Source of the DNA: Symbiodinium natans
Taxonomy: Eukaryota; Sar; Dinophyceae; Suessiales; Symbiodiniaceae
Reading direction: 5' to 3'
Assembly (NCBI GenBank): GCA_905221605.1
Contig: CAJNDS010002035.1
Location: 624,500-688,499 of the forward strand
Length of the DNA: 64,000 nt
In this document: one piece after another, positions 41,201-53,200 of the stretch
Layout of the letters: every line of letters starts with the position of its first letter
Numbering within the stretch: position 1 is the stretch's first letter
Notes under the pieces: generated by a model
Database searches by the model: none
Told to the model about the DNA's origin: nothing
What the model saw: only the letters and a program-made list of their open reading frames with translations
Position numbers and translations under genes: made by a program

Positions 41201-44200
41201 GAAGTGTCTGAGGCCCGAAACCCTAAGCCCCAACCCCTAAACCCAAAACCCTAGACCCAAAACCCGGGGGAGTTTGCATCACCATCTGCCCCTCTTCGAT
41301 GCGGCAGGAGTGGCTTGTGCTGGTTGCCACAGCCATTGTCGTGGCAGGGCACCCAGCTCAAGAAGGTTTAGGGCTTTAGGGCTTTAGGGCGTAGGGTTTA
41401 GGGTTTAGGGTTGAGGGTTTAGGGTTTAGGGTTTAGGGTTTAGGGTCTAGGGTTGAGTAATCTAGGGTAATATGCTAGAGGATGCCGTATCAAACGGGGC
41501 AGGGAAGGAGCTTGCAGTCTGGTGCTGAGGTGATCAACGTCACCCTGGGCATTCTCTTTGGCCTTTTCTGCACCCTTGCCGGGTGCTCAGATTGAGGATG
41601 CCCAGTAGTGCCCTTATTCCCTTTTTGGGGGGTTTAGGTTCCCTTTTAAACCCCTGTAAGCAAAAAAGGGCACCCTTTTAAGCCTAGGTTACTGGGCAGC
41701 CTAGAGATTGATCAGGCAGAGGCTCCCATGATCCTGTTTAGGTGGCCTGAACTACGATTTGCTTCAGAACCCCCCCCCCCCCCCCCAAAAAAAAAAAAAA
41801 AAAAAGCAAAAAACAAAGCTATCCCTATATTTGCCCTGATAAGGAAGAATATATTTTTTTATTTTTGAGGGGGATTTGGGATGCCCCCCTTCTGCTCTGA
41901 GGCGTGGTTTGCCATTGAGTATACGGGCGTGGCTGGCATCACCCACGACAGCACCCTTAGCCAGTACTGGGCTAAGCTTTGCCAGGCTCAAAAAGCTTTT
42001 GATGCACACATATGCACGTGCAACCAACCGCTCAGGAGCCGCTCGAGGGTGGAGAGAAGTGACGAGGAGCACGCGATGCTGCAGGAGCATGGTCATGGGA
42101 CCTTGGTGCCTGGGAGCAAAGTCGACTTCACGTAGAATAGCCAGTCTCCCTGGCCGCCACCCCTCAAGCTGTGGAGGCCACCATGTCGAAAAAGGTACGG
42201 TTCCCCATACGAAGGACCTCCTCCCACAAAAAGAGAGCCCTCATTTTTTGACAACCCTACGTATCAAGCCCCTTGCAACCAAGGTCATCTGGCTCAGTGG
42301 CTACCTCTTCTTCGGCTCTGCATGCCAGGCGGCGCGTGGGGCTGCTCCAATTTGGGGGGTTTCCGAAATTTGGGGTACCTTATTGGGGTCCTGCCCTAAA
42401 CCCTAAACCCTAAACCCTAAACCCTAAACCCTAAACCCTAAACCCTAAACCCTACTTATTTGGGGGGTCTATATTAGGGGTCCCCTCTTTTCGTAAACCC
42501 CCAGTCCCCTTTTTTTTTGGGCGTGGAGCTTGTTGGTGCCACAGGGAATCCTCCAGAGGTCTCTCTTGGCAAATTAGGCTTTGGGGTTTAGGGTTTAGTG
42601 TTTAGGGTTTGGGGTTTAGGGTTTAGGGTTTAGGGTTTAGGGTTTAGGGTTTAGGGTTTAGGGTTTAGGGTTTAGGGTTTAGGGTTTAGGGTTTAGGGTT
42701 TAGGGTACCCGAGCAGATGCGACCATCAGCTTGGGGACAAATTGCAATCATATACCCTAGGCTACTATACTCCCTATTCGGCCTAGTAGGGTTTTAGGGT
42801 TTAGGGTTTAGGGTTCAGGTTTTTAGGGTTTTAGGATTTAGGGTTTAGGGTTTAGGGTTAGAGTAGGTAACCTTTAACCTTTTTGGGGTAATGTAATCCC
42901 CTTCCAATTCCAACGGTTAACCTTTAACTCCCGCAGGTTACTGGACAACTAGGTCGGGTATGAATGTGGGTAGTCCTCTACATCACGGTCCCTTCAAGGG
43001 TCCTTTTCGATAAGGGCGCCGTACTTTATTGGACACAAAAGGGAACCGAATCGAAAGGGAGGGACAAAACCCTTCAGCCTTAATCTGGTCCTTAAGGCAG
43101 GAACACAGATCTCTAAACCCTAAGCCCTAAACCCTAGACCCTAGACCCGAAACCCTAAACCCTAAACCCTAAACCCTAAACCCTAAACCCTAAACCCTAA
43201 ACCCTAAACCCCAGGTCATTGACGAAGTGCGGAGCAGGGTTCAGGAGCGCGACGTCACCGTCGTCATCTTGGACTTCTCGCATGTGCCGGCCATCGATGC
43301 CGCTAAGCTGCGCACTCTCTGTGGAGTGAGTGAGGGTTTTTTGCTAGGGTTTAGGGTTTGGGGTCTAGGATTTAGGGTTTAGGGTTTGGGGTTGAGGGTT
43401 TAGGGTTTAGGGTTTAGGGTTTAGGGTGTGAGGCTTCTTGTGGTTACGGTGCCCCGATGTACACTTCCGATCAGGATGCTGGTATCCGAAACCCGCAACC
43501 CTAGGACCCCAACATGCCTTTACAATGTTCTTTGTTGACCTCACACCCTAAACCCTGAACCCTAAACCCTAAACCCTAAACCCTAAACCCTAAAAGTGCC
43601 TTTGTTGACCTCAAAAGGCCAGCGGCGTCTATGCCATTGTGGACCTGGTGCAGGACCCCAAGGGCTCAGGTTTATAGGGTTTATAGGGTTTGCAGGGTCT
43701 ACAGGGTTTGGGTTTATAGGGTTGTTAGGATTTTCTATAGGGCTGTCTAAAGGTTGTTTATAGGGTTTATAGGGTTTACGGGGTTTATGGGGTTCATGGT
43801 TTTATAGGATTTATAGGGTTTAGGGTTTACAGGGATTTATGAGGGCTTGCCTCTGAACCTCAAGCCCAACCTCGATGTCCACAACCAGCAACCCCCGAAA
43901 CTCCTACAACACCCTTCATGACCCTGACAACCCTAAACCCTAAACCCTACACCCTAAACTTATATAACGAAGGGACGCAAATCAAGGCCCATACTTGGAA
44001 CCCTAGGAGAACCCTCTAAGCTCCAAACCCTAAACCCTCCAAACCCACCCCCGGAACCCTCTAACCCTCTAACCCTCAAACCCTTAATCCTGAATCCTGA
44101 ACCCTAAACCCTAAGTCCTGAACCCTCAACCCTAAACCCTAACCCTAAACCCTAAACCCTAAACCCTAAACCTTAGAGAACCCTCTAAACCCCGTAAACA

Positions 44201-47200
44201 GGAGCTCCAGGAGCCGAAGTTGTTGGGCCCTCAGTAAGGTGAATGTTCAAGGGTCGACAGAGGCTTTAGGGTTTAGGGTTTCGGGTTTAGGGTTTCGGTT
44301 TAGGGTTTGGGGTTTCGGGTTTCGTGTTTAGGGTTTGGGGTTTTGGGTACTACAACTCTGCTTGTAAGTGCCCTTGAACCTTCAAGTGAACCATCCTCGG
44401 AATTCATAGATGTTATGCACGGTGGCGGCCTAGGATTTTCAAATGGCTGAGGGTTTTAGGGCTTAGGGTTTCGGGGTTTTGACAGTTGGGGGATGAAAGG
44501 ATTTCAAGGCTTTGCGTGTTTCAAAGAGTTTTTCGGGTTGCGAGTTGTGCAGGTCCTGCCCTTAGGTTTGGTGACGGGCCCCTGCAAGTGTACGGCCTGT
44601 GGTCATCGTCGGCTGCCATGGCATGAGAGTAAGCTTGGGTGACCACATGCAAAACTCATCAGGGTTCTTGGATGTATCTTTCGCACTCGCCAAAGAATGT
44701 ACAAGCTGTTGCCTGCGGGTTTCTAAGCGACCCTGCTGTGGACAGGTTCATTCGCACCATGTCCACAATGGTCACGAGTTCTAAGACTCTAAGAAAGGTA
44801 ACAAAAACTAATTAGGGGTAAATGAAAGTTCCTTCCATCCCTGTTTAGAATTTCCCTGAGCCCTCAACCCCGCAACGCTTCTCTAAGCCGCGTCCAGGGT
44901 GCAATTGGTTTTCTGTGGGCTGGTGCGCCGGCTGAAGAATGCCCTTCAGTGTGCAGCAGAACACGAGCAGGCGCCTGGTTTGTTTTGGGTGTTCTTCCAT
45001 GTCGTCCCTGAACCCGAAACCCTTACTATTTAAACTCTACAGCCCTCTTTAGCGTTTAGGGTTTAGAGTTTCTGGAAGCCCTTGCACAAGGTGCCTCTTC
45101 GGGAGGTGTATCACGACCTGGACAAGGCAGCAGGATGGATTTCAGGGCTTGTGGTAGCTGACGCAAAACCTTAACAAGGCTAGATGTAAGCTCCCAAAGA
45201 GCAGTCAGAAAATGTTGGAGCTGGCAACCTTCTCCGAGCTGGGCTTCAGATTCGCTGTGTGAGACAGGCACTGCAATCCTACGAGGACAAGATCTTGCAG
45301 AAGCTTCCCAGGAGCCCGGTGAGAAAGAGGCTGCGTTTTGCTGTGATTCAAGTCACCCATCGCCATCGCGTCGGGTCCCCGTCGTCAGCAGCAAGTGCCA
45401 CGACCCCAAGGCCCACCTAAACCCTCATAAACAAGTCCCAAACGGCAAGCCCCAAAGTTCTACACCCTCACCACCACCGCCCCCGCCCTTGAAATTTTCT
45501 ATAGTCCTGTATACCCTGAATCCCTAAACCCTGAACCCGTAAACCCTCAACCCTAAACCCTCAACCCCTAAACCCTAGCTTCGAAGCCGAGACGTCATGG
45601 CCAGGCCAAAGAGAGGTTTGGGCTGCTCCCTCAGTGGGAACTCCTCTGAGACGGGTTTAGGGTTTAGGGTTTAGGGTTTAGGGTTTAGGGTTTAGCGTTT
45701 AGGGTTTAGGGTTTAGGGTTTAGGGTTTAGGGTTTAGGGTGCAGAAGTGAACGTAGAATGTGGGGGCTCGAGGGGAATTGAGGGTCGGGTTGGGAGTTGC
45801 AATTCATGGCCGGAACTCGGGAGCTCTTGCCGCAAACCCCCGTGGAGGCGCAGGTGGCTGGCACACACATTTTGGGCTTGGGGTTGAGGGTTTAGGGTGT
45901 AGGGTGAAGGGTTTAGGGTGTAGGGTGAAGGTTTAGGGTTTAGGGTTTAGGGTGTAGGGTGTAGGGTGTAAGGTTTAGGGTTTAGGGTTTAGGATCGATT
46001 GGCCAGAACAAGTTCAGCTGATTCCTCCCGTGCGCTATCCAGGCGTGTCGAAGATCGACTCGCTGAACTGCATCACTGAACTGGACCTGGTCTGGCACCT
46101 GGTGTGTCTCGTGCACTAAAGACGCTAAAAACCCTGGAAGAGAGGGGCCTAGTTACATGCTTGGCATGGGTCTTTTGGGTGGCTCGCAGATGGTGTTTCA
46201 AGGGACTAAAGGAGGGACCCGCACAAACAAACAACCCTGAACAACCCTAAACAACCCTAAACAACCCTAAACAACCCTAAACAACCCTAAACAACCCTAA
46301 ACAACCCTAAACAACCCTAAACAACCCTCAACCCCAAACCCTAAGCCCTTTTCAGGGGCCTTAAGTGCTGTTTTGCCCCCCCCCCCCCCCCCGGCCACCT
46401 ATCTGCACGGAGGCGCAGCCCCACTTCGCCCGGGAGAGCAGCAACGAGCCGGACAGAGACGTTGGAAACCCTAAACCCTAAACCCTAAACCCTAAACCCT
46501 AGAACCAAAGCCCTCGAAGCGAAGAAGTCCCGCGGTTGAGGACAAGCGTGCCTCAGCCCTACACCCTAAGCATCCCTAAACCCTAAACCCTAAACCCTAA
46601 ACCCTAAACCCTAAACCCTAAACCCTAAACCCTCAGAACCCCAAAGCCCCCGGGTGAGGACGGCGGTGTCTGGCACCACTTGCTCCAGAAGGAGCTCCCC
46701 GTGCTCGATCCAGGCGAGGGGGCGCCGACTGGAGCCACCCATCCATTCATATACGAAGAGACACACATGTGTATATAATAGTGTGCATATATAGATATAG
46801 TAATGTGTATATAATAATGTGTATATAACAACTAATAATCATGTGTATATAAGAATATGTGTAGAATTCTGTGTGTATGTATAGATATGTAGATTGTAGA
46901 CGTAATGTGTACACACATACATGCATAAATGCATACAGGTATATACATGTGTGTGTGGTCCCCGCCCCCCATGATCTACCGGCACGGCTTTTGTTCTCCC
47001 AAAACCTTGTAAAAAATCGATCGTTCCCTCTTGTTCCTCTTCGTTTCTGTAGCTGTTCGTGCAGGTATTGTGAATCTTGTTTTTTTTTCAAATGTTCACC
47101 ATTGAAGTTTGTATTCACCGGGCTCTTGCCGTCGGCAGACCACGTTTCCATCGAGCTTTTGCGGGAGCTGGCTGGGGCGCCCCAGCTCAAGGCGTCTGGT

Positions 47201-50200
47201 CTGCAGCCAAGTTGAAGGCTACTTTGGTACCTATTAACCAATTATCACTGCACTTATAATTAACCCACTTATAAGCCCATTAAGTGCCCTAATCTGGTAT
47301 TATAAGTACAGTTATAAGTGTTGGCACAGAATGTGCGAAGTGACATGACACGAGGCAGGGTCTGCACGCTGTAGCCGTGCAGGCCCGAGCATAGCATTTT
47401 CGAACATTCGAACATCGGGCCATGGCGAGCAAGGCCTTGGAAATCCGAGTGGAAACGGCTTGCTCGGAGCATCTTGCTGCGCTGGCGCGTGGAAGCTGGC
47501 ACATTCTATGACGCAGCAATCGAGAGCATTCGACATGACTTGCGGCAACTTCATGGCCGCGTAATTCAACAGGACAGGACCCTGATAGACCGTTACTCAG
47601 ACTTTGATAAATGTATTGACGTTCCGTAAGTGCTCGTCGGCCGAGCCTATACCGAGTCAGGGGTGTCAGAGTCAGGGGTGTCACAGTCAAGCGTTTTCTC
47701 ACACGTTGTATTTTTTTCTTTGTTTTAGCGTGGCCATGTCGGCTACAGAGCTGTGGGATAGGCTTCGGCAGCGGGGTCTGCAAGATCTCGCCCCAACTCT
47801 TGTAGAAGCAGGGGTTAGGGGCCTGGGAGATGTGGCTCAGTCTCGGGAAGCCTTGCTGCAGATGGGCGTAGCCAGCTGGCGATTAGATTTGCTATGCGGC
47901 GAAGGCTCTAGATCGACTGCAGCTTTGGGACGTGTGCCTGCTCCTAGATGGGATGCCCCGCCAGTCCATAGGCGCCAGAGAGCATCGCAGGCTGAGGCAT
48001 TGCGAGCGGCAGACCCTGCGCAGAGAGCTTTGGCATTGCGCGAGCTGGAGGCCGAAGTATTAGCTGCAACTTCTCAAGGCCCCGTGGCGTCCCGTCTGGC
48101 TTTCTGGAAGAAAGTTTGTGAAGCTTGGGGGGTGCCAGATTTCCCATTGACAGTGCAGAACGTGAAGGCCGTAGCTGCTTCGATGAAACGGGGTAAGTAT
48201 CGCAGTTGCGCTCAGTATTTTTCGGCTGCGACTGTTTGGCAGGTGCGTAGCCTCCATCAAGAGGTAGAACCACACACTCGGGCATTGATTGCAGATTGCA
48301 TCCGAAGCATCCGACGGGGATTAGGGCCCGAGGCGCTGAAGGACAGTTTTGATCCCCAGCCACTTGGTGCGCTGGTCAAGGACCCGCAGGACGGAGAGGT
48401 TTCGATGTCACCATTCCATTTGCTGCTGTAGACATGTGCTTGATCGGTTTGTGGTTCATGTTGCTAGAGATTGAACTATCCAATGCCAGAGAACATCAGT
48501 TGTATTTGCGAGGGGGACGTGTTCACTTCATGTTGCCAGTGGAGAAGAGATCCAGTCAGGGAGACGTGACCGAGCGTACCTTGGAATGCGCGTGCCGTTT
48601 TCGGCGGCAGCCGCTGTGCCCGTGGCACGCGGCGCAGAGACATCTCAATCGATTGCAGAATCTGAAGCATCAGCTGGGGGTGAGGGACCTGCCGCTGTTC
48701 CCAGGAGCACGGGGGGAGACCTTGCCTAAGGAAGCCTTCGTCGGCCATGTAAGGTCCACATTGCTGGCTGCCGGCATCGAGTGCAGCAGGCCAAACGAGG
48801 TTGGTCAGCTAGAGGAGAGATTTCAGGGACATGTCCTGAGGGTCAGTGGAGCGCAGTTCTTGTGCATGATAGGGCTCCCAGGGCATCTCATACAAATGCA
48901 TGGCCGGTGGACGTCCACTTCGGTGCTCAGATATCTGCAGCAGGCTCCTCTTCATTCAGTTCCAGTGGCAGCAGCGCAGGCCCTATCGTGTGGACAATCA
49001 TCCGCAGCGGTTGCCATGACCGTGCAGCCGTTGTCTGAGTTGTTGAGCCCCAGGTTCTCGCAGGCAGTTGGCTCTGCGGCGGGGAGTGACAAGTCGGGCG
49101 AGGCGCGTGAGCCTCCATTGAAGAAGCCAGCATGCCAGTTGGAGCATGCAGGGCAGAGAGAGCTTGAGAAGCTTCGGAGTGAGTTAGCCGGATTGGCTAG
49201 GGCCGTCAAAGCGCCGGCCGAGGTCTGGATACAGAACCCGAGGACGAAGAAGGTCCATCGGCCTACAGGCGACGAGCTCACGTCTGGATCAGATATGTGG
49301 GCTGCACGATGTGGATGGCCATATGGCATGAGGAGGCACTTCAGGCTAGCATCGCTCTCGGATAATGCCATAAAATGTCGTCGCTGTTTCGGCCTGACAG
49401 AAGATGGCGCAGGCTCTGACGACGGCAGTGAGGAGAGCTCCAGCTCAGTGTCTGGATCCAGTTCCGACTTGTGATTATAGTCGTGTAGGCGCTACTCGGG
49501 GCTTCCTCTCGCGCACGTAAAAACAGTTAACCTAGAGCAGCGCGTGCCTGGCATGTGACAGTTGCGCCGAGTTTTTCTTGTCCGTAGCGCTGTGATGCGC
49601 TGTGTGCTCCCGCTGCTTCAGGACTTCGGCGAGTGGCCAGATACTTGGACCAGGACATCGGCGCGTTCGCTGGCTCCTGGCACAGTGAGCGAGCCTTTCA
49701 GTGTGCAGGAACTCGACTGATGTTGGAAGGGCCAGGGGGCGCCCGAGGACGTTTTTCTGCCAGTCATAGAGGGTCGCCCGCTAGCGTGGGGGTGGTCGCA
49801 GTACACGTGCGTCTGCGAGCCACAGACAGTTGGGGCAGTTGGTTCCCACTGTCGTGAGAGACCCTTGAAGTCGTAGTCGGCAGGAGCGCCAACACGGCGC
49901 AGAATGACAGCGTTGACCGCGGTGCTCCAGGTAAACGGCTCCTTGGTGTGCTGCAGGGCAGGCCTAATAATCTGTGTCCCATCCTGCAGTTTCGTATGTA
50001 AAGTGTGCGTGGTCAACAGTGTAGGCGTGCAGCGCAAGCCTTGAGCATCGACGCATGTTGTGAGTGTTGTTGGTGTCGGCAGTCAGTTCGGCACAGGCAC
50101 AGAGTGGTGCGGCAGGATCCCAGCCGCGTGATGCCAGCGTGATGGCGCAACATTCCGGAAAGTCGCTGCAGGAGGTGGCGACGCTCGCAGGGGCTGGTCA

Positions 50201-53200
50201 TGACATCATGCGATATCTCGACTTGCGCGGAGTCAAGTCTGTCGGGACTTTAGCCATGCTCGGGCCCTCCGAATCAGAGTTTGAGCAGTTTCTTATCCAT
50301 CCGCTGTTGCAGGGTTGGGGGTCAGGGGCCGATCGCATCGAGGTTGCTGAAGCCGAGAAGCCTATTGCAACTGCCATCCTTAAATACATGAGGGCTCTGG
50401 CGGTCGAGGATCGTAAAACCGCCACAGCCGCTCATCAAGCCCCCGCCGTGCCAGCAAATCAGCAGACAGCGGCAGCTGCGGGAACATCAGCGGCAGCAGG
50501 CGATCCAGAGAAAGTGCCCAGGACTTTGCCAGCAGGAGTTTGGGCCCAGCAGCTCAAGCGATATCAGAGGGTCTTGATTGATGGCACTCCGCGTCCCTTT
50601 CCGGAGAAACAAATCTTGGGGGCGGAAGCCACCCTAGCAAAGTTGTGGCATCAGTTGCACACATCCAAGACCTACGCTCCGCTTCCTTTAGGTGAGGTGA
50701 TCGCTAAGCGCAGCTTTGATGCCGGTGCCACGGTAAACCCGCTGAGCAAGCGGTCCATCTCCCAGAAGGTCGTCATCGATGTGGACAAGGACCAGCTTCG
50801 CACGGAGGAACCTGATGAGACTTGGGAGCCCCGTTCGTTGTTAGCAGTAATTGATGCTCTCAACGCCGTGAGGTGGGCATACGTCTTCGTAGAATATGGT
50901 CCTGAACTGGAAGTGCACGCCCTTTTCGACGTCTTCGAGCAACGAGCTAGGCAGCGTTCTTCACATCTTGACCTTTTCCGTCAGTACTACGAGGCTGCAG
51001 CTCTGCATCTGTGCATGCAGATGAGAGCGGGGCTCACATTCACGGAGGCTGCGAAGATGATCATTGAGGACACGCACATGTTCCAGGAGGTGATGTCGCG
51101 AGATAGTCCCGTCAAGAAGCCCCCGCCCAAACGCAGACTGGATGATCCGGCCAGGGCTGGTGCGCCAGAACCCAAGCGTGGGAGGTGGGGTGCGCCGCAG
51201 CGTGGACGAGGCAGGGGTGCGGGTCGCAGCTCATCTTGGCAGTCTTGGGACAGCCGAAAGTGGGATGACAAGAGCCAGCGGGACTGGTATCAGCACTCCC
51301 ACAAGGACAAAGAGTAGGGAAGTGGGGGTGGCACTGGAGTGGGACGGTTCCACGACCCCACCTGCCCTACGAACCCACACACCTCATCAGGAGCCTCATC
51401 CGAGTGGGGGGAGGATGCACAGCCCCGTTCCACAGCTGCTGCAGGATGTCAAGGAGAATCCTCATCCTCAGCAGTTCGGCCTCGGACCTCAGAAGAGTGG
51501 CGTGAGGAGGCCACAGCGGCTGAGGCTTACCCAGAAATCATCCACTTAGATTTTTTCAGCGGAGCGGGGTCAGCATCGCTCGCTTTGCGCAAGCTTGGCG
51601 TGCCAGTGCGCGCGCTGTTGAGCTGGGAGGTTGACCCAGCTGCGCGGGCCATCGCGCAAAAGGCATTTCAAGGGCTCCGGTATGACAGGGGAGACTTCAC
51701 GCAGGATGAAGCCTCCGCGGTGGCAACGCTGGTCAGGGACACATGCCAGGGAAGTCGACTGCCAGTGTTGATCACAGCTGGGCCTCCCTGCCCAGACTAC
51801 TCCAAGATCAAGTCACATCCCGCGGGGCGTGATGGATCTAGCGGAGGCCTCTTTGTGCAGTTTACGCAGTTTCTTGCGGAGTTGGAGGCGCAATTGAGTG
51901 ACTTCCATTGCTTGATCCTGGTAGAGAACGTTCATATGGCCAATGGGGCGGACATCGCCTGGTTCAGCCATGCGATGAAGGCCAGTCCTATCCTAGCAGA
52001 TGCTGCTGACTATGGCCTCATTGCTAGGCCCAGGCTGTGGTGGTCACGGGTGAACTGGACTAAGGTGAATCATCATCCTGAGCATGGTGGAGAACTCAAG
52101 TGGACTAAACAAGGTAAGGTTCACAGGCTCAAACTGGACGTTTGTCGAGATGAGCCGTCCCAGATTGCCATGAAAGGATTGAGTTTTCACCCCAAGGTCA
52201 ATGATGGATCATGCCGACTCCCGTGCCTCACAACCCCTGCTCCAGATAGTAGTGGCCGCGAAGCGCCACGCTCTATGAAGGGGCGACTTGACTCCGCCAC
52301 GCGGGGAAGATGGTTGCAAGGCGCAAGGCAATATGCTCCATGGCACTATGCCGACACTGCCATGGTGAAGGACGCACATAACGTCTTGCAGTTGTTGCCG
52401 GCTGAGGTGAAGGAGCAGCTTCATCATTTTGATGTTGGGTTCACATCCTCGCCGCAACTCACGCCCCGGGACCGGCATAGGTTGCTAGGGAACTCGTGGC
52501 ACGTTGGTGTTGCGAAGATCCTGTTGGCCTTAGTGCTGGCGGAGACTCGGGGTAGCAGTCCTATTGACGAGAGTGCCACTCAAGATTTTGGGAGCACCTT
52601 GAAGGAGGTGACCGCTAGTGCAAAAAGGGTTGGCATACCGATGCACAAGGCTCCTGAGCTTGGGGCACACATACTCATGATGCCTGCTGAAAACATGCTG
52701 CAGCACTGGGAGCACTCACAGCATGCGTTGCACCCTCTTGACATTCCGCCCGTCGTAGATCCCGCCATTGAGAAAACAGCGTGCCGGTTGTTGGCCGTTG
52801 GCGCGCAGGTGAGTGAGCTCAGGACTCGCGTCCTGGCAGACGTTCGGGAGCTTATTCGGGTTTCGCGTTCTAGCACTGAGGAGTGGTTCAAGTCTTTGCC
52901 CCCACATGTCCAGGACGCATACCGCTTGGAGGACGGTCGCATTGTGCAGATACCTGTGTTTATTCGGCTGCTCCAAAGTTGCAATTATGAGGACTGTCAT
53001 AACCTGCAGCGAGATCTCAGCGAGGGATTCCCGCTGCTGGGCGAGCTCCCAAGATCACCAGGTTGGCAACCGCGGACAGATGAGAAGTATCAACATCCCA
53101 TTGACAGGCAGACCTTTGCCGCCCTCAACTTTTCTTATGTGTGTCAGAAATTGGCCAAACCAAAAGTAGACCCAGAATGGAGGACTTTGCTCGAGGAAAT

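Noticed and set aside
41876-42406. 176-codon + strand open frame
   Set aside because: Its frame differs from the SulP frames that carry VERSDEEH and GYLFFGSA over most of its length; only small parts are coding.
47289-47783. Minus-strand 164-codon frame over the left end of the YR element
   Set aside because: Overlaps repeat A1 and the recombinase start on the opposite strand; the same peptide segment recurs at 55034-55261 only because A is repeated.
49618-50037. Minus-strand 139-codon frame in the YR element spacer
   Set aside because: No recognisable domain and antisense to an element otherwise coded on one strand; probably chance.
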